A stretch of DNA of 64,000 bases from Clostridia bacterium (GCA_017504405.1 JAFVRG010000019.1:1-64000), one strand, 5' to 3'. Counted from the first letter of the stretch, positions 43,486 to 51,599 are shown. The notes: generated by a model not told the origin, from the sequence alone. Made by a program: numbers and translations.

Positions 43486-43514
43486 TGAAGCCTATACGTC
43501 CTTTTAAAAAAGCC

Positions 43515-44336
43515 TTATTCCTCGGAAACAGGAAGCTCACGGTGCCTGTGATATTCAAGGCGCTGGCGGAGTCCGTCACGGGACGCACCGAGGCGTACGC
43601 AGTCGTTATAAAATTTCTCTGCACCCTCGGAATCGGATGCAATTGCCGAATTAACCGCACGGATATAGGCAAAAACAAAATTGTTCTCACCGCCGCCCAC
43701 ACGCTCCACGTACTGACCGAGGGTTTCCCACGCATCAACGCTAAGACGTGTGCTCTCGATTATTTCTATGCACTCGTGAGGTCTTTTTTTGCCGAAGCTG
43801 AGCCCCTTCTCAAATGCCTCAAGCTCAGGCTCAAAATCGCCGAGCCTGTCGTAGATTATGGCGAGACGCAGGTGCGCCTGATTGTATTTAGGGTCAAATC
43901 TGACGGCAGAAATGTAATGGTCACGTGCCTTCATCATATCACCCGAATTCTCGCAGCATACACCGCAAAAGTAATTCACAACCGCCCTCTCCCTGTCCGA
44001 ACGGTTATCCGTCAAGAGCTTTGGCGCATACATAATACCAATCTTCGGGTTTACGTTGTTCAAAAATGATATTATTCTCAAAAGCCTCGTGAAATCACGG
44101 TTATCCTTCTGAAAAATTCCAACGAGGTGGGGGGCATATATTCTTTTATACCTCGAATACTCCTTCTCCCTGTTAGGAATGAGAGTTGCCATGAGCATAT
44201 ACGTTGTAAAGGCTGTGCCAAATCCGCACAGAACCCCCGAGGACGCATCTCTTCTGACCAAAATACTGAACAGAAGGCAGAAGGTCATAAATATGTCAAC
44301 GACTATCAGCGATACCACTCTTACCTTATCTTTCAT
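43515..44336 (-). CDS. Membrane-anchored TPR-like protein
   Basis: 273 residues from the ATG at 44336 (GGAG 5 nt upstream; the frame is open for 35 more codons but without a ribosome site). Two hydrophobic segments (~6-24, 31-48), then a helical cytoplasmic domain with at least two TPR-like repeats (MMKARDHYISAVRFDPKYNQ; AHLRLAIIYDRLGDFEPELE). Likely a protein-protein interaction module at the membrane; partner unknown. Confidence 0.65.
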   Translation of the reverse strand: MKDKVRVVSLIVVDIFMTFCLLFSILVRRDASSGVLCGFGTAFTTYMLMATLIPNREKEYSRYKRIYAPHLVGIFQKDNRDFTRLLRIISFLNNVNPKIGIMYAPKLLTDNRSDRERAVVNYFCGVCCENSGDMMKARDHYISAVRFDPKYNQAHLRLAIIYDRLGDFEPELEAFEKGLSFGKKRPHECIEIIESTRLSVDAWETLGQYVERVGGGENNFVFAYIRAVNSAIASDSEGAEKFYNDCVRLGASRDGLRQRLEYHRHRELPVSEE

Positions 44337-44457
44337 ACCTACTCCGCTTTTTTTATACGTTGTTCCCCCTTTCGGGCGTTTGTTCCGTCCCGACGGGGCT
44401 TTATTAAAGTGATTATAGCACATTTCTTCTCTATTGTACATAGTTTTTTAAATTTTT

Positions 44458-45600
44458 TTACAATTCACGCCTGAGCGTAGCGAGGATTTTCTCGCACACC
44501 GAGGTTTTCGGGATAATTCTGTCCGTACGGGGACACGAAAGAATTTTTTCGCACTCAGCGAGTATGCGCTCACTGTCACGCCCGACGAGAATTATTTTCC
44601 CGCCCAAAAGCTCCGCCTCTCTCTCGGTATTCTCACGCATAACGATAACGGGCACGCCCATTGCGGAGCATTCCTCCTGAACCCCTCCGCTATCACTGAG
44701 TACAAACCGAGCCCTGTATTCGAGGTTATGAAAATCATAGAGCGGCAGCGGTGGCGTAAGTATAACCCCCTCTGTGTTTTTGAGGTGCTTTTCCACGGCG
44801 AGGCGCACTCTTTTTGAGGGGTGTACGGGAAAAATCACGGACATATCGGGGTGTCCCTCTGCAAAACGGCGAACTGCGCCGAGCATCTCGGACATCTCAC
44901 GCTCCCCGCTCTCACGCCTGTGGGCGGTGACGAGGATAAACTCCTTTTCGGTAAGCTTATTTTCGTACTTATCCGCAAGAGTCAATGCGAGAGTATCGGT
45001 TACCGTGTTTCCGAGCACGAATATTTTTCCCACTACCCCCTCGGAAAGCAGGTTCTGCCTCGCAATTTCACTCGGCGCTATATGTATGTCGGAGAGTGTG
45101 GCTATCATTTTCCTGTGCGCCTCCTCGGGGAACGGCGAGCGTGGGTCGTGCGAGCGCAGTCCTGCCTCGATATGCACGCAGGGCACGCCTGCGTAAAAGG
45201 CGGCAAGCGCACCGAAAAAGGCGCTCGACGTATCCCCCTGAACTATCACGCAGTCAGGACGATTGCTTTCAATAAAATTGCCTATCTTTTCAATCAGCTG
45301 TGCGCCGATACCGCACAGGCTGCTGCTGTTTTCAGGTGGGCGTGAGTGTGCGTCAGCATCAGCCACTTTGTTTCGGGCGGCTTTGTCGCCGTCACCGCCG
45401 TTGCCTTTTCGGTCAATAAATAGCTGTGCATCGGGAGATATGCCCAGCTCGGACAGGTGCGATGCGAGCATATCGGTATGCTGTCCCGTTGCGAGCAAAA
45501 ACGGCTCTGTCCATTCGCTCCCTCTCGCCTTTATGTAAAGCGGTCCGAGCTTTATCGCCTCGGGCCGAGTGCCGACAATAAATAAAATCCTCTTTTTCAT
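44458..45600 (-). CDS. wecB: UDP-N-acetylglucosamine 2-epimerase (non-hydrolysing)
   Basis: 380 residues from the ATG at 45600 (GGAGG 5 nt upstream). GT-B fold epimerase blocks: FIVGTRPEAIKLGPLYIKA, VQGDTSSAFFGALAAFY, CVHIEAGLRSHDPRSPFPEE, LVTAHRRESGEREM, LSDSGGVQEECSAMGVPVIV. It makes UDP-ManNAc for wall polymers or teichoic-acid linkage units. A ~35-residue polar insertion (GNGGDGDKAARNKVADADAH) between strands 2 and 3 is unusual for the family. Gene alone, not beside other wall genes. Confidence 0.93.
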   Translation of the reverse strand: MKKRILFIVGTRPEAIKLGPLYIKARGSEWTEPFLLATGQHTDMLASHLSELGISPDAQLFIDRKGNGGDGDKAARNKVADADAHSRPPENSSSLCGIGAQLIEKIGNFIESNRPDCVIVQGDTSSAFFGALAAFYAGVPCVHIEAGLRSHDPRSPFPEEAHRKMIATLSDIHIAPSEIARQNLLSEGVVGKIFVLGNTVTDTLALTLADKYENKLTEKEFILVTAHRRESGEREMSEMLGAVRRFAEGHPDMSVIFPVHPSKRVRLAVEKHLKNTEGVILTPPLPLYDFHNLEYRARFVLSDSGGVQEECSAMGVPVIVMRENTEREAELLGGKIILVGRDSERILAECEKILSCPRTDRIIPKTSVCEKILATLRREL

Positions 45601-45709
45601 ATACACCTCCAATGGATAATATGAAAAAAAGGATTTTAAAATGTTAAAAGGGTGCGTTTTTATCGAAAAATCGAATCCTTACTGTATCTGAATTACGGCT
45701 GCCGGGTAT

Positions 45710-45834
45710 TCGCCTTTGGCGAGTGATATGCCATCTGTGATGGCGTGATATTCGCCCTTGGCGAGTGATATGTCACCTACGGTGACGTGATATGCCGACA
45801 AAGTCGGCGTTGATTGACGGCGTGACGCCGTCAA
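45710..45834. repeat. Hairpin array 2, linker GTGATAT
   Basis: Linker GTGATAT at 45723, 45745, 45765 and 45787, with GTTGATT at 45809. Between them are six different perfect palindromes, all with 3-nt loops: TCGCC-ttt-GGCGA, GCCATC-tgt-GATGGC, TCGCC-ctt-GGCGA, GTCACC-tac-GGTGAC, GCCGAC-aaa-GTCGGC and TTGACGGCG-tga-CGCCGTCAA. It ends two bases before the stop of the RadC-like gene. Confidence 0.9.
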
Positions 45835-45835
45835 T

Positions 45836-46477
45836 CTATGCCATTGAATAGGTGTTTGAGCCTACCACAAAGTGTCCCATAAAGGTGACACGCATTTTTT
45901 GGCAGATGTCGGAGAGAATGTCGGATACCTCCCTGTCCGAGCTCGACGGTGTGGACGTGCCGAAGGGGTGGTTGTGGGCAATTGCAACGTAGTGCGCTCC
46001 GCTATCTATAATTCTCTCAACTATTTTGCCGTGATATATTGCTGCCGTGCTGACGTCACCGATAGATATTTCCGAGCAGTCGATGTACATTCCGTCGGAA
46101 TCAAGCAGGAGCATATACGCACGCTCCTCCTTTATTCCCAGATATTTGCAGACGAAAAATCTGCCTGCATCCGCTTCCTTACCGAGAGGCGTCTTTTGCA
46201 ACGCATCGGTATGTGAGCGTGAAAGAATAGGGAAAATACTGCTCAAAAGCACGGCGCAGTGCTCCTTCATTCCGTCATTTTTGAGTAGCTCCTTATATTT
46301 CTGATTCAGAATTCTCTCTATCGAGCCGTACCCGTCCAAAAGCGAGTGTGCGAGGGCATCTCTTTCGCCCTTCACCCCTGCATATCCGAGCAGGGTAGCA
46401 AGAAGGTCGCAGGCATCAGCGTCATAAGAGCCGAGCACCGCCTCCCTCGTTTGTTCAATAGGTCTCATACCGTCCAT
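45836..46477 (-). CDS. RadC family JAB/JAMM-domain protein (intact metal site)
   Basis: 213 residues from the ATG at 46477 (GGAG ~10 nt upstream). A short helical N-terminal part (~1-95) resembles the RadC helix-hairpin-helix region. The C-terminal JAMM domain keeps the metalloprotease-type motif: Glu in DCSEISIGDVST and AIAHNHPFGTSTPSSSDREV (H-x-H-P and Asp). RadC has no confirmed activity despite its DNA-repair name. It lies 33 nt downstream of a second RadC-like gene that lacks this motif. Confidence 0.87.
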   Translation of the reverse strand: MDGMRPIEQTREAVLGSYDADACDLLATLLGYAGVKGERDALAHSLLDGYGSIERILNQKYKELLKNDGMKEHCAVLLSSIFPILSRSHTDALQKTPLGKEADAGRFFVCKYLGIKEERAYMLLLDSDGMYIDCSEISIGDVSTAAIYHGKIVERIIDSGAHYVAIAHNHPFGTSTPSSSDREVSDILSDICQKMRVTFMGHFVVGSNTYSMA

Positions 46478-46510
46478 AGCGTTACATCTCCAACCGCAAC
46501 CGTACAAAAA

Positions 46511-47179
46511 TCAAAGCAGAACTCTCTCGCTGTCCCCGTCGGTTACTATTATAAAGTCGTCCATTATCAAATTATATCTCAAAAATTCCTTGCGCACCAA
46601 ATCGTAAAAATTCATATCATCAGGACTCGGAAACGCAACATCCGTCAACCGTCTCTCCAAGACCGTTACGGTGCAAGCGCCCAAGGCGAGCGCACTCGCC
46701 GATATTTTCGTGACGTCAAATGCAGGTGAGGAAATTTTCACGTTGTAAAGCACCCGCTCGCCGACTGTATTTTTGCCGTTGTCCCTGAAAATGACAACCG
46801 TGTGCGGTTTTTTCGTATTCCGACACTCGCTTATTCTCTCGTCAAGCGTCAGCGCCTGCGTTGTCGGTGCACCCCCCTCAACAAGGCTCGTTGCGCCTAT
46901 CCTTTCAATCAGCTTTATAAAAATCGCTGTGGCTCTGCCGACTCCCTCAACCTCGCACAGCTCGTCGGCGTCCGCCTCGAAAACTCCACGGAGAGAGCCG
47001 AAGCGGTCTATCAGCCTATGCGCCAGCGGATTCGTATCTATGTAGGGTATAGCGAAAAACAAAAGAAATTCCAAAACCTCGTGCTCGGCAAATGAGTCAA
47101 GACCGAAGCGCTTGTATTTTTCCTTCATTCTCGCACGGTGACCCGTATGTATTCCAAAAACCTTATCTCTGTTATCCAT
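46511..47179 (-). CDS. RadC-like protein with degenerate JAB domain
   Basis: 222 residues. The N-terminal half is a good RadC helix-hairpin-helix region (HTGHRARMKEKYKRFGLDSF; VEGVGRATAIFIKLIERIGA). The C-terminal half follows the JAB fold (TVVIFRDNGKNTVGERVLYN), but where HNHPSG is expected there is TVLERRLTDVAFPSPDD, so the metal-binding histidines are gone. No strong ribosome site is close to the ATG (AGAGG is ~16 nt upstream). It is co-directional with the intact RadC-like gene; a structural partner is inferred. Confidence 0.82.
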   Translation of the reverse strand: MDNRDKVFGIHTGHRARMKEKYKRFGLDSFAEHEVLEFLLFFAIPYIDTNPLAHRLIDRFGSLRGVFEADADELCEVEGVGRATAIFIKLIERIGATSLVEGGAPTTQALTLDERISECRNTKKPHTVVIFRDNGKNTVGERVLYNVKISSPAFDVTKISASALALGACTVTVLERRLTDVAFPSPDDMNFYDLVRKEFLRYNLIMDDFIIVTDGDSERVLL

Positions 47180-47231
47180 TGTCAGTATATTTTTTTCCTC
47201 TCTGCAAACAATAGTGTAAAGGGGGGAATTT

Positions 47232-48536
47232 ATGTTATTTTGTAGCTCACTATTTCTTTTCGGCTTTCTCCCGATAACACTCGTTCTTTACAAAATAACC
47301 CCGAGCAGGGCAAAAAACTACACGCTCCTTGCGTCAAGCATTGCATTTTACGCAATGACGGATATATCCCACCTCTGGCTTTTGCTTCTGACGGTGGCTG
47401 TGAACTATATTCTGTGCAGAATAGGCGCACGGTATCCGAAAAGTGCGAGGGCGATGCTTTCGCTCTGTCTTATCTATGATATTTCGGTGCTCTTTATTTT
47501 CAAGTACCTCGGATTTTTCGGAATCGAGGTAGCCCTGCCTGTCGGAATATCCTTCTACACCTTTCAGTGTATATCCTACGCAAAGGACGTTTACGACGGC
47601 GACAGGGGAGCAAAAAATCTGCCCGAATTCTCTGCCTACATCACAATGTTCCCTCAGCTGATAGCAGGTCCTATCGTCAAGTACAGCGATATTGATGAGC
47701 AGCTGAGAGTAAAAAACTATCAGATAACCGATGGGGTTATGCGCTTTTCGCTCGGACTCGGCAAAAAAATGATACTCGCAAACTATGCGGGCGAGCTGTT
47801 CATCCGAGGCTTTTCCACCGAAACCGCCCTTGGCGGTTGGATAGGAATTTTAGGCTATGCGTTCCAGATATATTTCGATTTTTCGGGATACAGCGATATG
47901 GCGATAGGACTTGGAAAGCTACTTGGCTTCGACTTCCCCGAAAATTTCAACTACCCCTATATTTCAAAAAGCATAAAGGAATTCTGGAAGAGGTGGCATA
48001 TAACGCTATCCTCGTTTTTCAGAGATTACCTCTATATCCCCCTCGGCGGAAGCCGCTGCTCACGCCTTCGCAACACCTTAAATCTTCTGCTTGTCTGGTC
48101 GCTGACGGGACTGTGGCACGGGGCGAGCCTTAATTTTCTTTTGTGGGGGTTGTATTTTTTTCTTCTTCTGTCAATTGAGCGCACCCCGTTATACAAAAAA
48201 ACGGCAGAGCGTCTGCCCGTTTTTGCAAGGCGCACAGTCACATTCATTCTCATTTTGTTCGGCTGGCTGATATTTGCGAGCGAGGATATGGGGCTGTTCG
48301 GAGAACGCCTGCGTATTCTGTTTTTATCGCAGGCGGTAAGCCCCGAGAGCCTGTGGCTGCTCTTAACGGGCGCAGTATTTCTTCTTTTGTGCGCTATCCT
48401 CTCAACGCCCTATCCCATGCGTCTCTTTAACCGCTACAAGCGCCTGCGTGCGCCTGCCGTGATAGCGATATTCATAATATCGGTTGCATACGTTGGCTCG
48501 TCGGGCTACAATCCATTTCTTTATTTCAGGTTTTAG
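47232..48536 (+). CDS. MBOAT family O-acyltransferase (AlgI/DltB-like)
   Basis: 434 residues, about ten or more membrane helices. Family blocks: GISFYTFQCISYAKDVYDG, FPQLIAGPIVKYSDIDEQLR, FWKRWHITLSSFFRDYLYIP, and the catalytic-His block LTGLWHGASLNFLLWGLYFF. It moves acetyl (or acyl) groups across the membrane onto a surface polymer. A GGGGGGA stretch precedes the ATG. It is immediately followed (2 nt) by a DHHW protein gene, its usual partner. Confidence 0.92.
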   Translation: MLFCSSLFLFGFLPITLVLYKITPSRAKNYTLLASSIAFYAMTDISHLWLLLLTVAVNYILCRIGARYPKSARAMLSLCLIYDISVLFIFKYLGFFGIEVALPVGISFYTFQCISYAKDVYDGDRGAKNLPEFSAYITMFPQLIAGPIVKYSDIDEQLRVKNYQITDGVMRFSLGLGKKMILANYAGELFIRGFSTETALGGWIGILGYAFQIYFDFSGYSDMAIGLGKLLGFDFPENFNYPYISKSIKEFWKRWHITLSSFFRDYLYIPLGGSRCSRLRNTLNLLLVWSLTGLWHGASLNFLLWGLYFFLLLSIERTPLYKKTAERLPVFARRTVTFILILFGWLIFASEDMGLFGERLRILFLSQAVSPESLWLLLTGAVFLLLCAILSTPYPMRLFNRYKRLRAPAVIAIFIISVAYVGSSGYNPFLYFRF

Positions 48537-48538
48537 GT

Positions 48539-49588
48539 ATGAAAAACAACAATGATAAAATTATCGTTTACGTATTCTTTATTATTCTGTTTACCTTTCT
48601 TCTTTTGCTCGGCATATCGAGAGGCGGAAAATTCAGCCCCGTTGAAAACCGAAACACAATGACACGGCCCGATTTTTCGGTCGGCTCGCTCCTTGACGGC
48701 GAGTATATATCCTCGCTCGACAAATTCTACGCAGACAATCTCCCATTCAAGGAAACGTTTGCGAAAATCAAGGCGGTGTGCGAGCTGTCAATGTGCAAGC
48801 TCGAGAGCAACGGCATAATAGTCCTCGACCGCTTGATAGAGAAAGCCGAGCTGTCGTATAGCGAATTTGAGAAGAGCGCCGAGACACTGGAAAAATTCAA
48901 AAGCGTTGCATCGGATAACGGAATAAAGGTTAATGCCTTCATAATTCCGCCGTCGGGGGAAATCAAGGGCGAGGGTCTGGTTTTGTATAAAAACAGGGAT
49001 AAAAAAGAAAAGATAAGCACCATATCGCTTACCCCTGATATGTACTTTCGAACAGACCACCACCTGAACGGTGACGGTGCGTGGCAGGTTTACTCCGAAA
49101 TTGCAAGGGAGCTGTCCTTACCCGTGAGCGAAAAGGGCTCGTTTCTCTTAAGCGACAGCTTCCTCGGACGAAGCTACTACACCTCTGCTCTGCCCGTCTA
49201 TCCGTCAGAGAAAATATATACGAAAAGCAACGATTTGTCGGTTAAGACCTATATTGACGGCAATTTCGCCTTCGATGGCTTTATCGACTACGGGTATATC
49301 GGTACTGCCGATGAATATTCCGCCTTTTTCGGCTCAAATCACGCCGAATGCTATTCGGTTGGCGACGAAAGCAAAGAAACAGTCCTTGTAATAAAGGACA
49401 GCTATGCCCTCGCCGTATGCCCCTATCTGCTCGACAGCTTCAACGTGGCTATGATTGATGCCAGATATGCAAAGCGTGGGCTGGCCTATTATATTGACAA
49501 ATACAAGTGCAAAAGGGTAATAATTTTGTGTGGCAGAGAGCATTTTGAGAGCCGTGCGCTCAGGTCGCTTCTCTCGGAATACTCATAG
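48539..49588 (+). CDS. DHHW / AlgX-like SGNH acetyltransferase partner
   Basis: 349 residues. An N-terminal membrane anchor (~8-27), then an extracytoplasmic SGNH-like domain. Blocks: SPVENRNTMTRPDFSVGSLL, the DHHW-type RTDHHLNGDGAWQVYSEIA, and a C-terminal Ser block VLVIKDSYALAVCPYLLDSF. The first-block catalytic Asp-His appears as DHH. Such proteins complete the acetyl transfer started by the MBOAT protein. The 2-nt gap to the MBOAT gene implies a two-gene operon; target polymer unknown. Its stop lies 4 bp from the convergent trmB stop. Confidence 0.86.
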   Translation: MKNNNDKIIVYVFFIILFTFLLLLGISRGGKFSPVENRNTMTRPDFSVGSLLDGEYISSLDKFYADNLPFKETFAKIKAVCELSMCKLESNGIIVLDRLIEKAELSYSEFEKSAETLEKFKSVASDNGIKVNAFIIPPSGEIKGEGLVLYKNRDKKEKISTISLTPDMYFRTDHHLNGDGAWQVYSEIARELSLPVSEKGSFLLSDSFLGRSYYTSALPVYPSEKIYTKSNDLSVKTYIDGNFAFDGFIDYGYIGTADEYSAFFGSNHAECYSVGDESKETVLVIKDSYALAVCPYLLDSFNVAMIDARYAKRGLAYYIDKYKCKRVIILCGREHFESRALRSLLSEYS

Positions 49589-49592
49589 GGGG

Positions 49593-50249
49593 TTACTTTT
49601 TAACCCTCACGGCGAGCATATTAATAGCAAAGCCCTTTTCGGAAAAATTGCGCTCATACTCGGTACGAACGTTTTCTTCGTCGTAGATGCTGTTGTGCAA
49701 ATCGAACGTCAAAATCTCGGGCACGACGCCCATCTCGGACAGCTCGGAGAGGGTAAACTCGAACAAATCACGGTTGTCGGTTTTAAATCTGAGGTAACCG
49801 CCGTCCTTGATAATCTCAAAGAACGAGGAGAGGAACGCACGGTATGTCAAACGGCGCTTATAATGCTTTTTCTTTGGCCACGGGTCGCTGAAATTGAGGT
49901 AAAGCGTGTCAACCGACGAGGGCGCAAACCACTCGCAAATATCCTTTGCGTCGCCAATGGCGAAGCGCAGGTTGTCGTTTTTTCGCATATCCCTCTCGCT
50001 CTCTGCCCTCTCGGCGGCGGCAACTATGACGTCGGCAATTTTTTCAAAGGCGAAAAAATTTATATTCGGATGCTTAGCCGCCATACCGCAGGCAAATCCG
50101 CCCTTGCCGCAGCCGACCTCGAGGTGAAGCTCTCCGTCGGAGGAAAAACAATCACGGGCGCACCGTATCGGTTCGCCCGGTTTTTCTATTATCAGGTGTG
50201 AGAGCATAGCGAGGCGTTCCTCACCGTGCTTTTTCTTACGCATTCTCAT
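49593..50249 (-). CDS. trmB: tRNA (guanine-N7-)-methyltransferase
   Basis: 218 residues, the TrmB length. SAM-binding motif LHLEVGCGKGGFACGMAAKH, then FFAFEKIADVIVAAAERAES, the family-defining LYLNFSDPWPKKKHYKRRLT, and the C-terminal TEYERNFSEKGFAINMLAVR. It methylates G46 in the tRNA variable loop. No typical ribosome site immediately before the ATG except AGGA 7 nt upstream. Convergent with the DHHW gene. Confidence 0.96.
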   Translation of the reverse strand: MRMRKKKHGEERLAMLSHLIIEKPGEPIRCARDCFSSDGELHLEVGCGKGGFACGMAAKHPNINFFAFEKIADVIVAAAERAESERDMRKNDNLRFAIGDAKDICEWFAPSSVDTLYLNFSDPWPKKKHYKRRLTYRAFLSSFFEIIKDGGYLRFKTDNRDLFEFTLSELSEMGVVPEILTFDLHNSIYDEENVRTEYERNFSEKGFAINMLAVRVKK

Positions 50250-50293
50250 TTGTTTTCCTCATATCCACTATACGTGGGGGCTTTTATGCGCAC

Positions 50294-50322
50294 ATTCTAT
50301 CATATACTGCCAAAAATTTCAA
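50294..50322 (-). promoter_or_regulatory. Promoter of trmB
   Basis: Minus strand TTGAAA (50322-50317), 17-bp spacer, TAGAAT (50299-50294). Confidence 0.72.
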
Positions 50323-50438
50323 GTGGTTTTTGAAAAATATTTTGTTTTTGGGGACATAAAGACGTTTTTTATCGAAAATTGGCGGGCAAAAAGATATTTT
50401 CGTGAGTTTTCGTATGGATTTGAACCTGTGTATAAAAT

Positions 50439-50587
50439 AATTGCTTTTCGACCAAAAGAAGAAAAGCTACCTCAATTATTCATTATTCATCAGCCAAGCG
50501 ATTTCATTATTCATTCTTCATTAAAAATCCGCGTGAAGCAAATGAATAATGAATGATGAATAATGAAAAATGAATAATACAAACAAA
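50439..50587. repeat. Palindromic 149-bp repeat, copy 1
   Basis: Begins AATTGCTTTTCGACCAAAAG and ends AATGAATAATACAAACAAAA. Nearly identical to 51400-51548, with only two differing bases (GAAG against GGGG in the middle). Inside, ATTATTCAT-type and ATGAATAAT-type segments can pair to a long imperfect hairpin, like a small non-autonomous (MITE-like) element. No coding content. Confidence 0.88.
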
Positions 50588-50625
50588 AGGAGCAGGACAC
50601 TACGCATCCTGTTTCTCTTGTTTTG
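50583..50625 (-). terminator. Probable terminator of the 50676 gene
   Basis: AACAAAAGGAGCAGGA pairs imperfectly with TCCTGTTTCTCTTGTTT; on the minus strand it ends in CCTTTTGTTTG. It overlaps the end of the 149-bp repeat. Confidence 0.6.
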
Positions 50626-50675
50626 CCTTAAACGTGATAAAAGGTCAAAAAATCGAGGTAAAAGCGAAGAAAAGG

Positions 50676-51149
50676 TCAATTTTGATGATTATGACAGTCC
50701 TTTTTATCGTCATACTGTTTACTGTAATCATCTTGTTTTGTAAACCCACAGAAAACATCGCCATTAAAATAAAGTATTATTTGATCACCAACGGAAACGG
50801 CAAGATAGCTCTCTTCATCGAGCATAATTTCAAATGTTTCGCCGTTATTTGTGAGATATGTTATGTAAAACTCTTTAACCGTTTTTGGAGACTTTATTCC
50901 ATAATGTGCAACTCCACAACGCATATCTTGAATCGTCGCGTTTACTTCGGTATATTGAATTTCGGAATCATCCTCGAGCATGGCAATTTTTTCGGTTTCT
51001 TCCTCGGCTAAAAACTCCTTGAGCGATTTTCCGCCTCTTCGAGCTTTCTCTACTTTCTCCTGTTTTATCGCAAGAATAAACATAATAACAAAGAATGCTA
51101 TGATTACTAAACCCGCTATGACAATCGAGATTTTTTCAAGTATTCCCAT
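50676..51149 (-). CDS. Unknown single-helix membrane protein
   Basis: 157 residues from the ATG at 51149, which follows GGTGGGG closely. One hydrophobic helix (~8-28), a basic, charged stretch (~30-50), and a C-terminal beta-rich domain (~70-140; IKSPKTVKEFYITYLTNNGE and YLAVSVGDQIILYFNGD), similar in look to small DUF7489-like or OB-type domains, plus a charged tail with Cys-His. Not recognised. It lies between two direct 149-bp repeats and beside hairpin array 3, so it might be mobile cargo, but nothing in its coding looks foreign. Confidence 0.55.
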   Translation of the reverse strand: MGILEKISIVIAGLVIIAFFVIMFILAIKQEKVEKARRGGKSLKEFLAEEETEKIAMLEDDSEIQYTEVNATIQDMRCGVAHYGIKSPKTVKEFYITYLTNNGETFEIMLDEESYLAVSVGDQIILYFNGDVFCGFTKQDDYSKQYDDKKDCHNHQN

Positions 51150-51200
51150 ATCCCCACCGCCTTTCTTGACTTTATTATAACACAAAACTGTCAATATGTC

Positions 51201-51327
51201 AAATGATGTTGCTCCCTTCGGTCGCGATGATGCGATGTTTGCCTAATGTGCCGTCAGGCACACATCATTCGCGAAGCGAACATCATTGGCGTAGCCAACA
51301 TCATTTGCCGCAGGCAAACATCATTTA
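51201..51327. repeat. Hairpin array 3, linker ACATCAT
   Basis: Linker ACATCAT at 51262, 51280, 51298 and 51318. Between them: TGTGCC-gtca-GGCACA, TTCGC-gaa-GCGAA, TTGGC-gta-GCCAA and TTTGCC-gca-GGCAAA. The array is bounded by AAATGATGTT (51201-51210) and its exact inverted copy AACATCATTT (51318-51327). Confidence 0.87.
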
Positions 51328-51331
51328 AAAA

Positions 51332-51383
51332 ACGCACCTTTGTCAGTAGACAAAAGTGCATTTTTGTTGGCAGGGGCAGAAGG
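51332..51383 (-). repeat. tRNA-Trp 3'-end copy I with hairpin
   Basis: GCACcTTTGTC-agta-GACAAAaGTGC hairpin, then TTGTTGGCAGGGGCAGAAGG, which matches the 3' end of the tRNA-Trp gene. The combination tRNA 3' end plus hairpin occurs twice more (51545-51599 and 51693-51750). Confidence 0.75.
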
Positions 51384-51399
51384 TAAGCAAGGGAAAAAC

Positions 51400-51548
51400 A
51401 ATTGCTTTTCGACCAAAAGAAGAAAAGCTACCTCAATTATTCATTATTCATCAGCCAAGCGATTTCATTATTCATTCTTCATTAAAAATCCGCGTGGGGC
51501 AAATGAATAATGAATGATGAATAATGAAAAATGAATAATACAAACAAA
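51400..51548. repeat. Palindromic 149-bp repeat, copy 2
   Basis: Direct copy of 50439-50587, 961 bp away, two differing bases. It lies between tRNA-Trp 3'-end copies I and II. Confidence 0.88.
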
Positions 51549-51599
51549 AATCCGTATTCTTACGAACGCGGATTTTTGTTTGGCAGGGGCAGAAGGGCT
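51545..51599 (-). repeat. tRNA-Trp 3'-end copy II with hairpin
   Basis: AAAAATCCG..CGGATTTTT hairpin (51547-51577), then TTTGGCAGGGGCAGAAGGGC, the tRNA-Trp 3' end. The following 90 bp (51600-51690) carry further palindromes (CTTTGCC..GGCAAAG, GACAGTCC..GGACTGTC) and no gene. Confidence 0.75.

Noticed and set aside
45710..45834. CRISPR array
   Set aside because: The repeated part is only 7 bp, the intervening segments are palindromes of 13-21 bp, and no cas gene is present.
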